This document shows positions 37,201 through 44,755 of a stretch of DNA of 64,000 nt, one piece after another. Below the pieces are notes generated by a model that ran no database searches, was not told the DNA's origin, and saw only the letters and a list, made by a program, of their open reading frames with translations. Position 1 is the first letter of the stretch, and the number at the start of each line of letters is the position of its first letter. Source of the stretch: Crocinitomicaceae bacterium (GTDB lineage Bacteria > Bacteroidota > Bacteroidia > Flavobacteriales_G > Salibacteraceae); the NCBI GenBank assembly GCA_002707155.1, contig PAME01000012.1, positions 125,547-189,546 of the forward strand, read 5' to 3'. The translations under genes were made by a program, and so were the position numbers.

Positions 37201-40155
37201 TCGGCAACAGGAGCGTTTGGAACATTGTCTTATTCAATAAACAATGGTTCTTCTTTCCAATCAACAGGAACGTTTAACAGTATTGGATCAGGAAGTTATA
37301 CTATAGTAGTTGAAGATAGCGTGTGTTCAGTGACTGATACAACTTACGTTGCAGCTCCTCCTGGTGCGCCAAATAAACCAAGTGCCTCAGGTGGTTCAAC
37401 ATACTGTAAAGGTGATGCTCTGTCAAACCTGAATGTATCTACTAATACATCTGGCACAGCTGGTACATTCAAATGGTTTAAAGATGGTTCTTTAACTAGC
37501 AATCATGGTACAGGTAGCACGATTGCTCCGACGGATACCGTAATGACTCAAATTTATTATGTAATTGAAGATAGACTGGGTTGTGTTAGTGTCGCTGATA
37601 CTACAGTAGTTACAATTAATGCATTACCTAATGTGAACATATCTTCATTAAGCGCTCGTTGTACTAATGCAGATTCAGTAGTTTTAACAAACGGAACTCC
37701 TACGGGTGGTTCTTATTCTGGAACTGGAATTTCTAGTGGAGTATTTAAGCCAAGTGTTGCTGGGTCTGGTTCTCACGTTTTGACTTACTCTTATACCGAT
37801 GCAAATACTTGTACAGATAATGATACGGTATCAGTTACAGTTCATCAAGCACCAGTTGCTACTTACTCGGTTCTTGATTCTGCCTGTACAAATACACCTA
37901 CTTATGCATTGAGCGGTGGTGCTCCAAGCGGAGGTACCTATTCAGGTTTCGGTGTTAGTGGTGGAAACTTTAACCCTGGAACTGCAGGTTTAGGTTCTCA
38001 TGCAATTTCTTACAAGGTATCTAATACCAATTGTTCTGATTCTGCTTCAATTAACATAAGAGTTAATTTGGCACCTACTGCAAGTTTGTCAACTATTTCA
38101 GATCGTTGTGTCGATGCTTCTGCATTAACATTAACTGGTGGTACGCCAACAGGTGGTATTTATTCAGGTAATGGAGTCTCTTCAGGAATGTTTAATCCTA
38201 CGGTTGCTGGAATTGGAACGCATGCAATAAAGTATGTTTATACAGATTCAAAAGCGTGTATGGACTCCGCTTCAACAAATGTGTTTGTTGATTCATTGCC
38301 AGCAGTTTCTTTCGCAAGTCTAAACGCTCTTTGTGGTAATTCTTCTCAAATTACTTTAAGTCAAGGTAATGCGAGTCCTACTGGAGGAACAGGAACCTAT
38401 TTTGGAACAGGAGTTAGTGGCTCATCATTTAACCCTTCTTCTAGTGGTGCAGGTTCATTTAGTCTTGGATATGCTTATTTAGACATTAAAGGATGTAGAG
38501 ACACAGCTTATAGTACTCAGGTTGTTGATACGGTTCCGATTGTAACATGGAATAGTACATTAAGCGATGTATGTATCGATGCTGCAAGCTTTGCTTTATC
38601 AGGAGCAATTCCAATGGGCGGTCTTTACAAAGGGCCTTCAGTGCGAACGGGAATATTTTCTGCAGATACTGCTGGTGCGGGATCTCATACATTGGAATAT
38701 GTATTTATAGACGGTAACAATTGTAAAGATTCAGTTACTAATACTATTTGGGTAGACACCTTGCCTGCTGTAGCAATTACACTACCTAATAACTGGTGTT
38801 TAAATGCTGAACCATTTTTATTAACGTCAGGAATGCCTTCTGGTGGTAATTATGCGATTAATAATACAGCGGATACGGTATTCAAATCGTCTGTTTCTGG
38901 AGTAGATACAGTTACTTACATGTATACAGATACTAACAACTGTACTAATACGGCAATGGCAACAATTATTGTTGATACAGTGCCAGTTGTAACTTTTGCT
39001 AATCTTGCTGATGCATGTGTAGGAGATGGAGTAATTCAACTTAAACAAGGAGCACCTGCAGGTGGATTCTACTCGGGTATGAGAACAAGTTCAATTGGAT
39101 TTTACGCACCTGTTATGGTGGGTACAGATACCTTGAATTACAATTTTACAGATAACAATGGTTGTACTGATAGTGCTTCTCAAATGATAACTGTTAATGC
39201 GTTGCCAATAGTAAGCTTAGCAGCGTTTAGTTCAATATGTCAGAATACTGGTGTATTTACCTTGAATAATGGTACGCCAGCTGGTGGTGTTTATGCCGGT
39301 AAAGGAGTAAATGGTGCTGTATTCGATCCTATGCTAAGGACTGTGGGTGTGGATACTGTAACTTATACTTATACGGACGCAAATAATTGTGTAAACAAGG
39401 ATAGTAAAGCACTAGAGATTCATGAAGCACCCGTTGCTAGCATGAGATCTATAGGCGATGCATGTGATAACGGTGATACAATTAGATTGAACCTGGGTAT
39501 GCCTACTGGAGGAACTTATTCTGGAGCAGGTGTTAATAATGGAGTAATTGTACCGGACACAAGTTTAATAGGAACGAATATGATTTCGTATATCGTAACA
39601 AATTCAAATTGTTCTGATACGGCTATAGGTTCTTATAAAATATCTCCAACACCTGTGTTTGATATGATAGGTAAATTAGAGGGTTGTAAAAATGATACGC
39701 TACGTATTGCAACTAATGCTAAACCTGGATTTGTTCACAAATGGAGTAATGGTGCCGCTGGAAGCTCAATAGAAGTTACAAGGTCAGGAATGCTTTGGGT
39801 AAAGGTAATTGATCCTTCAACTGCGTTAAGATGTTTCAGTAAGGATACTGTTGATGTGAAGCTAGAAGGTGAGTGTGTTGGAATAGACCCAACGTTATCG
39901 GTTAACGATATTCGTTACTATCCAAATCCAAACAACGGTAACTTTAATTATGAAATCAGTGGATTAAATGGAAATTCAGCTCAATTAAGAATATTCTCTT
40001 CAAATGGTCAAGAGGTTTACTTTACTGAATTCACTAACATGGCAGAGAAAGAAACTGGTGAAATCATGCTTGATAATATGGAGCAAGGAGTTTACTATAT
40101 CCAGTTGAACTCGTCAATTGGTTCTGCTGTGCATAGAATAGTTATCAATAGATAG
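31234..40155 (+). CDS. Giant (2,973 aa) modular T9SS-secreted protein
   Basis: ATG 31234 gives the signal peptide MKKHLILPIVVGFLSFLSVDAFAQ; a TTG 18 nt upstream is less likely. Modules in order: a GEVED-type beta-sandwich (about residues 25-170, with WIDWDNNKTF and VQDYTVYV); two beta-helix modules opening GTYTIGGSSPDF and GTYTVGGLSSDF (about 275-700 and 810-1240); CARDB-like linkers; a lamin-tail-like domain (about 1380-1570, with DDYVELSTG and GYILEMYS); about ten Ig-like repeats with a Cys and GGxYxGxGV motif (about 1890-2800); and a type A sorting tail (YYPNPNNGNFNYEISG, ending VHRIVINR). Probably a surface fibre or adhesin; its ligand is unknown. Confidence 0.88.
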   Translation: MKKHLILPIVVGFLSFLSVDAFAQYCTPTVSQTWGKITKVTTTGGTVNLNKSVTGSHNYTNFSASDSVSTGTGKSFTMSVTTIRGNYDGGISVWIDWDNNKTFATNERVYYQGANGTGTKTFTVNVPAVAASGKLRMRVSVGYFSLTPVCGGSYNSSVQDYTVYVAPPSARDAELSDLAPRFMCAGLQDINVRVTNKGVDSIASIILKGSIGTTTFGPTTFSGLNIKSNKDTTLKLGTFNFVSGTTYNIEFYSYTVNGATDQKTANDTLSIIGFKNSMNGTYTIGGSSPDFATINAAKTALYANGVCGPVTFNVRSGSYTGKVVFNGAIEGISATNNVRFRPDPANSAAATLTFSSGNILEFLGGASYIAFDSLTIAATGSAYNIRFTGPSDHLSFNGNNINSTSTNYSLFYFSSTIIKPTNLTIENNNLQGGYNAIYLRNGSSSTAGLVDGLTIRDNVITGFRGYGIYLYGHKNGLIHGNTVTSLTTGTGSVHGIYAYYCDFTDFTSNKVTVYTNSSGYGRGFYLWYCDGNSTDRNLIANNMVSAPNQSSSSSYFHTIYNCYYTDVVYNSFYAKRTSTTSTYGCLRLSTSTSTTINYTTFRNNSVFNDAAGYGLRINGNPTRSHNNLKGGGTVNRNVVGATQGANGLNVDPNYVSATDLHINSTALNAKGTPFTGVTTDIDGETRNTTTPDIGADEVEFPDRDATPIEIVYAPSCPGTETIKVRVSNKGLLSMTSVKVDWTISANGGTPVSQSQVSWSGSLASGADTVLTLGNMTLAAGVSYVIKATTSLPSGLADQKTVNDTLSREIQIAMNGTYTVGGLSSDFTTPILALQSLNDLGVCGPVVFNIRPGTYADQLVMEEIDGASATNTITWNGTDVSNTTLTHLGSNPEYATIEVKGADFMIFKNLNITNSYTGSYSTAIRLHDGANNITVDSCELSGSSTGTSYGLLASTQYNSSNGAVNNNITVSNCLIKNVGEGISMRSNSTNNRSTNIRIENNTFTNIKYTGIFLYWYFDSVSVVNNDLSDFAGTSYGMYCYYIRNLTVDNNEIVATGSYGMYLYRINYTGATTSSICKVTNNMVAHTAGNVAAYLYYANYADVYHNSFRANSSYAFYDRFGTAKEIKNNIFSSETNYAYYSGSTTTSYLTSLDNNLYYRGNSTSIAYYGGARTLASWQSYRSALNANSDVGNPKFVSPSDLRIANGKPADSLGASGVGITKDIDGATRSTTHPDAGAHEYDYQPIDGHLVALTRPSGLCLSATDTVEFAVVNVGGDTIDMATNGVSIAWQVTGPNTASGTDAINVGKLAPGDTVLVKAVGSVVNLSTAGKYTISAYITSSWDRYNENDTLVEQLDRIATESIVAVRDTTVYYKDSLDVTAESALGGTVVVLSEMCQWNTTTGSPSGGRPSYLTSDDYVELSTGKGNVDLSGYILEMYSSNSATPRITATLPAGAATNSSGTLIIGGGTGTSVANAYYALGHGINNWSSSTPVGYILRNPRGKIVDAAAANSAIFNAATGVTSADWSGNVAGSGSTHGIRRNGPDNNTATGWIRTQSVTGQRQDPNTLNAGMNLKSGGPPFKWTYNGSFYDSLSTTQAGPWTAKGTKEYIASFVSPCSGDTIRDTASIVAFEKNLVTSGNSTEYYSYPLSQTSGIEYSGELNNYGDAMTSVRANVTLDGAAAGDTLVSNSMVRNASGNFTIPNTATVTTTGNKSIKYYYTATTGDDFISDDSANAIVNVSDTVMARENGVLPVSLPASGMTGLGQRFTVFNQDSVTGAQAYIKTAFAGDKFKLVLYNLNGNTVGSKINESGDITLQSMADTGWKKIRFKCLSVLDAGDYLLALELTSSVFSSEVGANHVNATPNSGFVYNGTTWNTTLVNGKQFNSGLRLEFGSYDFPTFAVIDPACISGDTFALSGGLPTGGSYFGTGVSSNSLDPTALTVGLNTVYYTVDNIYGCPDTIGSTIEVKGDPVVSSTFTQLTSCVSANAAISVSATGAFGTLSYSINNGSSFQSTGTFNSIGSGSYTIVVEDSVCSVTDTTYVAAPPGAPNKPSASGGSTYCKGDALSNLNVSTNTSGTAGTFKWFKDGSLTSNHGTGSTIAPTDTVMTQIYYVIEDRLGCVSVADTTVVTINALPNVNISSLSARCTNADSVVLTNGTPTGGSYSGTGISSGVFKPSVAGSGSHVLTYSYTDANTCTDNDTVSVTVHQAPVATYSVLDSACTNTPTYALSGGAPSGGTYSGFGVSGGNFNPGTAGLGSHAISYKVSNTNCSDSASINIRVNLAPTASLSTISDRCVDASALTLTGGTPTGGIYSGNGVSSGMFNPTVAGIGTHAIKYVYTDSKACMDSASTNVFVDSLPAVSFASLNALCGNSSQITLSQGNASPTGGTGTYFGTGVSGSSFNPSSSGAGSFSLGYAYLDIKGCRDTAYSTQVVDTVPIVTWNSTLSDVCIDAASFALSGAIPMGGLYKGPSVRTGIFSADTAGAGSHTLEYVFIDGNNCKDSVTNTIWVDTLPAVAITLPNNWCLNAEPFLLTSGMPSGGNYAINNTADTVFKSSVSGVDTVTYMYTDTNNCTNTAMATIIVDTVPVVTFANLADACVGDGVIQLKQGAPAGGFYSGMRTSSIGFYAPVMVGTDTLNYNFTDNNGCTDSASQMITVNALPIVSLAAFSSICQNTGVFTLNNGTPAGGVYAGKGVNGAVFDPMLRTVGVDTVTYTYTDANNCVNKDSKALEIHEAPVASMRSIGDACDNGDTIRLNLGMPTGGTYSGAGVNNGVIVPDTSLIGTNMISYIVTNSNCSDTAIGSYKISPTPVFDMIGKLEGCKNDTLRIATNAKPGFVHKWSNGAAGSSIEVTRSGMLWVKVIDPSTALRCFSKDTVDVKLEGECVGIDPTLSVNDIRYYPNPNNGNFNYEISGLNGNSAQLRIFSSNGQEVYFTEFTNMAEKETGEIMLDNMEQGVYYIQLNSSIGSAVHRIVINR

Positions 40156-40191
40156 ATTATTAAAATAGTTCATTTCATTATTGGTTGATTT

Positions 40192-40224
40192 AAAAAGGGG
40201 TTGCTCAAAAGCAACCCCTTTTTT
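40192..40224 (+). terminator. Rho-independent terminator after the 31234 gene
   Basis: The stem GGGGTTGC / GCAACCCC, extended by A-T pairs, ends in six T. It starts 37 nt after the stop codon. Confidence 0.9.
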
Positions 40225-40364
40225 ATTGGCTAAATGTTCTCAATCGTGCTTGAAAAAGATAGGCTTCACCATTTAAGATTAGTTTAATAGAAGGCTAAAG
40301 ATTAATTAGAAGTTTAGAATAGGTTCGAAATAATCTTATTTGTAGCAAGGCTAGAATTAAGACA

Positions 40365-40400
40365 TAAAAAAAAGCCTATTCAAATTTATGAATAGGCTTT
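40365..40400 (-). terminator. Rho-independent terminator after pruA
   Basis: On the minus strand, the stem AAAGCCTATTCA / TGAATAGGCTTT is followed by an eight-T tract (plus-strand A run at 40366-40373). It lies 20 nt after the pruA stop. Confidence 0.85.
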
Positions 40401-40419
40401 CAAAATCCTAAAAATTAGA

Positions 40420-42045
40420 TTATCCTAAAAAAGGATACTTATAATCCTTTGCAGGTACAAATGTCTCTTTTATAGTCCTAGGAGATACCCAACGAACCAG
40501 ATTCAAATAAGAGCCCGCTTTATCGTTTGTTCCTGAACCTCTTGCGCCACCAAATGGTTGCTGACCAACAACTGCGCCTGTGGGCTTGTCATTGATATAG
40601 AAATTACCTGCAGAGTTTTCTAGTTTTTTCATTGCCAAATCGATAGCATATCGATCGCCACTGATAATTGATCCGGTTAAGGCGTAGTCTGAAGTTTCAT
40701 CTAATAATTCTAGTGTATCTTCAAATTTATCATCTGCATAGGTGAAAATAGTAACAACTGGTCCGAATATTTCTTCGCACATAGTTCTGAATTTCGGATT
40801 ATCTGTTACAACTACAGTAGGTTGAATGAAATAACCTTTAGACTTATCATAAGTTCCACCAGCGACAACATCAGCATCGCTAGCAGCATTGCAATAATCT
40901 ACAAACTCTGCTATTTTGTCAAATGCCTTTTCATCTATTACGGCATTAACGAAGTTGGAATAGTCAGAAGGAACTCCAACTTTAAATGAGTTTACATCCG
41001 AGACTACTTTGCTAATTACATCTTGTGCCATTGACTTTGGAAGATAGACTCTTGAAGATGCAGAACATTTTTGACCTTGAAATTCAAACGAACCTCTAGA
41101 TATTGCAGTTGCAACTTCATCTACATTAGCAGTTTTGTGCACCATTATGAAATCCTTACCTCCAGTTTCTCCCACAATTCTTGGATAGCTTCGGTATTTT
41201 TCAATATTGTTTCCAATAGTTTTCCAAAGATGTCTGAAAACGCCAGTAGATCCTGTGAAATGCAATCCTGCAAAATCTCTATGGTTAAAAATTACCTCTC
41301 CTGCTTCGGGTCCATCCACCGTAATCATATTAATTACGCCATCAGGTAATCCAGCTGCTTTAAACAACTCCATAATTACTTTCGCAGAATATATCTGAGT
41401 ATCTGAAGGCTTCCAGATAATAGTGTTTCCCATCATTGCAGGAGCAGCACATAAATTAGCCGCAATTGAAGTGAAATTGAAAGGTGTAATTGCAAATACA
41501 AAACCCTCTAAAGGCCGGTATTCTAACCTATTCCAAACACCCGGAGAAGAATCTGGTTGCTCTGAATAAATCTGTTGCATGTAGAATGCATTGTATCGAA
41601 AAAAGTCAATTAATTCACAAGAAGCATCAATTTCGGCTTGCATTGCGTTCTTACTTTGCCCAAGCATAGTAGCTGCATTCATTTTTGCTCGGAATGGGCC
41701 AGCCAATAATTCGGCTGCTTTCAGGAAAATAGCAGCTCTATGTTCCCAACTTAAGTTCGACCAATCTTTTTTAGCAGCCAAAGCAGCATCTATAGCAGCT
41801 TGAACGTGCGTTTTATCTCCGATATTAGCATGACCAATAACTTTGGCGTGCTCATGCGGAGGACTAAGTGGTAACTTATCACCGGTTGTAACTTCTTGAC
41901 CGCCAATATACATTGGGACATCAGTAACTGAATTATACAATTCTTGATAAGCAGCTTCTAATTCTGCTTTTTCTGGGGATCCTGGTGCATAGCCTAGTAC
42001 TGGCTCATTTTCAGGAAAAGGTATGTTGAATACTCCGTTTGGCAT
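40420..42045 (-). CDS. pruA: L-glutamate gamma-semialdehyde dehydrogenase (1-pyrroline-5-carboxylate dehydrogenase)
   Basis: A 541-residue aldehyde dehydrogenase of the P5C dehydrogenase subgroup. The catalytic Cys is in FEFQGQKCSASSRVYLP, the general-base Glu in RIVGETGGKDFIMVH, and the NAD-binding region includes FTGSTGVFRHLW. Length matches the stand-alone enzyme, so it is not fused to proline dehydrogenase. It oxidises glutamate semialdehyde to glutamate in proline breakdown. It has its own -7 box at 42089 and its own terminator. Confidence 0.94.
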   Translation of the reverse strand: MPNGVFNIPFPENEPVLGYAPGSPEKAELEAAYQELYNSVTDVPMYIGGQEVTTGDKLPLSPPHEHAKVIGHANIGDKTHVQAAIDAALAAKKDWSNLSWEHRAAIFLKAAELLAGPFRAKMNAATMLGQSKNAMQAEIDASCELIDFFRYNAFYMQQIYSEQPDSSPGVWNRLEYRPLEGFVFAITPFNFTSIAANLCAAPAMMGNTIIWKPSDTQIYSAKVIMELFKAAGLPDGVINMITVDGPEAGEVIFNHRDFAGLHFTGSTGVFRHLWKTIGNNIEKYRSYPRIVGETGGKDFIMVHKTANVDEVATAISRGSFEFQGQKCSASSRVYLPKSMAQDVISKVVSDVNSFKVGVPSDYSNFVNAVIDEKAFDKIAEFVDYCNAASDADVVAGGTYDKSKGYFIQPTVVVTDNPKFRTMCEEIFGPVVTIFTYADDKFEDTLELLDETSDYALTGSIISGDRYAIDLAMKKLENSAGNFYINDKPTGAVVGQQPFGGARGSGTNDKAGSYLNLVRWVSPRTIKETFVPAKDYKYPFLG

Positions 42046-42088
42046 AACAACTTTATTTTTAGGGTTAAACGCTTAAACTTTAAGTGTG

Positions 42089-42096
42089 CAAAAGTA
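42089..42096 (-). promoter_or_regulatory. -7 promoter box TACTTTTG of pruA
   Basis: Exact TAnnTTTG on the minus strand, 43 nt before the pruA ATG. Confidence 0.5.
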
Positions 42097-42138
42097 ATTA
42101 TTCGAGAAAAATTGAGCAGATAATTAAGCTAAGTTGTC

Positions 42139-42525
42139 TTAATTCAATTGACAAAGTAATGCCATTTCAAATCGAGGAATATCAACCTCGATGAGTTCTT
42201 GTTTGCCTTCTTTTTTGAAAATGTATGAACCTTCCATATATCCTAAAGATGAGTTAAGGTCACAATAAGATTGGTACTGGTAAGATTCTCCTGGCAATAA
42301 AATAGGGCGTTCACCCACAACACCTTCGCCATTTACAAAGCGAGGTGCAGATAAGCTGTCTTGAATTTTCCAGTGTCTACTAAGCAGTTGAATAGAAAAG
42401 TCATTGTTATTTTGGATATGTATAGAATAGGCAAATAAATACTTACCACTGTTTATGTTAGAGCAGTTTTCTAAAAAGGTAGTTTCTACTTTTACCTGAA
42501 CATTTGATGTGATTTGACTTACCAT
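42139..42525 (-). CDS. apaG: ApaG-family protein
   Basis: About 128 residues from the ATG at 42525 (MVSQITSNVQVKVET); an ATG three codons earlier at 42534 is also possible. The fold is an all-beta fibronectin-III-like domain with the ApaG motifs FAYSIHIQNNNDFSIQLLSRHW, GEGVVGERPILLPGESYQY and MEGSYIF. The family is linked genetically to Co2+/Mg2+ handling, and the biochemical role is unsettled. It lies about 40 nt after the T9SS plug gene and may share its transcript. Confidence 0.9.
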   Translation of the reverse strand: MVSQITSNVQVKVETTFLENCSNINSGKYLFAYSIHIQNNNDFSIQLLSRHWKIQDSLSAPRFVNGEGVVGERPILLPGESYQYQSYCDLNSSLGYMEGSYIFKKEGKQELIEVDIPRFEMALLCQLN

Positions 42526-42562
42526 TTCTGGCAATAAATATAGTGAGTTTTTGGATTGAATT

Positions 42563-43909
42563 TTAATCTCTATTCAAATTGAACCGAAATTGACTTTGCT
42601 CACTTGGAAAAAAGAGTGCTGTGTGTTTTATAAGTCTCACATAATCAGCTGTAATATCTTTGTGGTAAACTAAAATAGAATAAGAGTTTTCAGCTTCCTT
42701 AAAGCTATTTTCAATGCGATTTATATCACCAGATCTGCCATCTCTAGAGTATAAAATTTGCCAATTGTACATTCCTTGTTTCAGATAAACAGCCAATCGA
42801 TACCGCTTTTTTTCAGGCTCGTATTCCATTTTAAAGCGTTCGGACAACTCGAAGTTTGATAATTCCCCGAAAACATAAAAATCACCATTAGGGTCCTTGT
42901 TTTCCTGTTTCAAATAAAAATACACCATGCAATAATCTATATCACTCGCAGTAGTATGATTAAATGAGTTTGATCCAATAACCCGACCCCCATATAAAGA
43001 GCCCAATAAATTGCCTTGTCTGTGCATTCTTCTTTCCTCCATAGGTTCAATAAACACATGAGTGCTATCAATTCTGGTAACAAAGCCGTCAATGTTTTCT
43101 GACTTTAGGTTAAGGTTTCTAAGATCAGCAAAGCGTTGCTCGTTGCCTGCCCAAAATGAATTTGGGCCATTGTGATTATATTCTAACGTGTTACCTGAAA
43201 CAAATAATGGTTTTAGATCATTAATAGCATTGTCAGTTCGGTTATTTTGGATTAATACCACTTTAATGGCATCAGCAGGATTTATGATTTGATAATTAGA
43301 GTAGTCAATTGAAAAATCTATTTCATGTTTTTTTTCTCGATATGCTGGCTTAAATGCTGGGTGAATAGTTGCTTTTAATTGAACCTTATCCTCAGTAACA
43401 TAAAAACGATGAGAAAGAAGCAGTTTCGTCGGATCTCCATTTCTATATACATATACTAAGTAGTTGCCTGAAATGCGAAAGCGAATTTCTTCGTTTGGTA
43501 AGTACAATTTGTACTGGACATAAGACTGGTTGAAAGCGGTTGAAAAGGTATAATCATTTATAAAAGGTTCTTCAATTCCTGTGATATATTGGAAATATTG
43601 AATCGGAGTTGGATTCCATTCGTCGTCGCAATGCACAATTCTATAGTTTAAGTCCTCGACTTTCATACTAAAGTCATCAAAGGTCAATTCGAGTTTTTCT
43701 CCACCACCCAAGTTTATTATGGCCAGTCCCGCGCTGCTTCCACCTTTATGAAAATTAATAGTATGGATTTGATCATTGTAAATTCTGTTTCGGTATTCTA
43801 GGCGATATTCTGGGACATACTCAACTTCTTCGCTTAACTCTTGAGCGGAACAAAAAGTGCCCCAAAAAAGGAACAATAACGTGATGAGGTATTTCGTAAA
43901 CTGAAACAT
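42563..43909 (-). CDS. Type IX secretion system plug protein (DUF5103 family)
   Basis: A 448-residue protein with signal peptide MFQFTKYLITLLFLFWGTFCSAQ. The start at 43909 is preferred over 43948 because the extra 13 residues precede the signal. The body is beta-rich with family-typical segments LELTFDDFSMKVEDLNYRIV, HCDDEWNPTPIQYFQY and YDYCM-like strands, and the end MYNWQILYSRDGRSGD. Proteins of this family plug the idle SprA translocon pore from the periplasmic side. With porT it is the second T9SS machinery gene in the window. Confidence 0.85.
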   Translation of the reverse strand: MFQFTKYLITLLFLFWGTFCSAQELSEEVEYVPEYRLEYRNRIYNDQIHTINFHKGGSSAGLAIINLGGGEKLELTFDDFSMKVEDLNYRIVHCDDEWNPTPIQYFQYITGIEEPFINDYTFSTAFNQSYVQYKLYLPNEEIRFRISGNYLVYVYRNGDPTKLLLSHRFYVTEDKVQLKATIHPAFKPAYREKKHEIDFSIDYSNYQIINPADAIKVVLIQNNRTDNAINDLKPLFVSGNTLEYNHNGPNSFWAGNEQRFADLRNLNLKSENIDGFVTRIDSTHVFIEPMEERRMHRQGNLLGSLYGGRVIGSNSFNHTTASDIDYCMVYFYLKQENKDPNGDFYVFGELSNFELSERFKMEYEPEKKRYRLAVYLKQGMYNWQILYSRDGRSGDINRIENSFKEAENSYSILVYHKDITADYVRLIKHTALFFPSEQSQFRFNLNRD

Positions 43910-43934
43910 ATTTTCAATAATACGGCCTAAAAGC

Positions 43935-43962
43935 AAAAAAGCGGCCAAAAGCCGCTTTTTTT
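43935..43962 (-). terminator. Rho-independent terminator after the peroxiredoxin gene
   Basis: The stem AAAAAAGCGGC / GCCGCTTTTTT with a 5-nt loop is flanked by A on one side and T on the other. It lies 20 nt after the peroxiredoxin stop on the minus strand, before the plug gene. Confidence 0.8.
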
Positions 43963-43982
43963 GAACTATTTTAATAAATGGA

Positions 43983-44615
43983 TTAGTGAGCCGCTAAGTA
44001 ATCGGCAACACCATCATGTGTATCCGTCATTGCATCATCGCCTTTAATCCAATCCGCAGGACAAACTTCTCCATTTTCTTCAAAGTGCAATAAAGCATCA
44101 ACCATTCTTAGAGCTTCGTTTACACTTCTACCAAGTGGGAAATTATTTACCACTTGATGCTGAACAATACCTTCTTTATCGATAAGGAATAATCCTCTGT
44201 ATGCAATCATAGGTCCTGTTGCCATTAATTGTCCATCTTCATCAACATCATAATCACCAGCTAAAACACCGTAATTTGCTGAAATACATTTAGAAGTATC
44301 GGCAACAATTGGGTAGGTAATTCCTTTAATTCCACCGTGACCTTTTTCCATTTGTAACCAACCCCAATGCGATTCAGCGGTATCGGTAGAGCAGGCAACT
44401 ACTTCAACGCCTCTTTTCTTAAATTCATCCAATTTAGACTGAAATGCATGCAATTCTGTAGGGCAAACGAATGTGAAATCTTTTGGGTAAAAGAAAAATA
44501 ATACGTGACTCTTTCCAACATATTGATCTAAGGAAAAACCATCTACAACCTCTCCACCATTCACAACTGTTGATTCAGAAAATGAGGGTGCTTTGTGTCC
44601 AACTAATACTGACAT
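43983..44615 (-). CDS. Typical 2-Cys peroxiredoxin (AhpC/Prx1 type)
   Basis: A 210-residue protein starting MSVLVGHKAPSFSESTVV; upstream in-frame codons to 44684 encode no conserved sequence. The peroxidatic cysteine is Cys51 in DFTFVCPTELHAF and the resolving cysteine Cys185 in GEVCPADW. ACSTDTAESHWGWLQMEKG and FPLGRSVNEALRM are typical of the subgroup. It reduces hydrogen peroxide and alkyl peroxides, with electrons probably from thioredoxin (compare trxB at 6206). A promoter is at 44650. Confidence 0.94.
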   Translation of the reverse strand: MSVLVGHKAPSFSESTVVNGGEVVDGFSLDQYVGKSHVLFFFYPKDFTFVCPTELHAFQSKLDEFKKRGVEVVACSTDTAESHWGWLQMEKGHGGIKGITYPIVADTSKCISANYGVLAGDYDVDEDGQLMATGPMIAYRGLFLIDKEGIVQHQVVNNFPLGRSVNEALRMVDALLHFEENGEVCPADWIKGDDAMTDTHDGVADYLAAH

Positions 44616-44649
44616 ATTTTTTGTTTTTATTGTTATTAATTTCGGTTTG

Positions 44650-44657
44650 CAAAGGTA
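44650..44657 (-). promoter_or_regulatory. -7 promoter box TACCTTTG of the peroxiredoxin gene
   Basis: Exact TAnnTTTG on the minus strand, 34 nt before the ATG at 44615. Confidence 0.5.
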
Positions 44658-44755
44658 ATGGATAACTCTAATCTTAAATTCCACTTAAAGAGGATTTATT
44701 GTTAACCTTTTTAAATGTGCTTTGTTTTCTTTGTAAACTCAAAATACTCTATCAA

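Noticed and set aside
33192-39048. Several minus-strand frames inside the 31234 gene
   Set aside because: All are antisense shadows of the repetitive coding strand.
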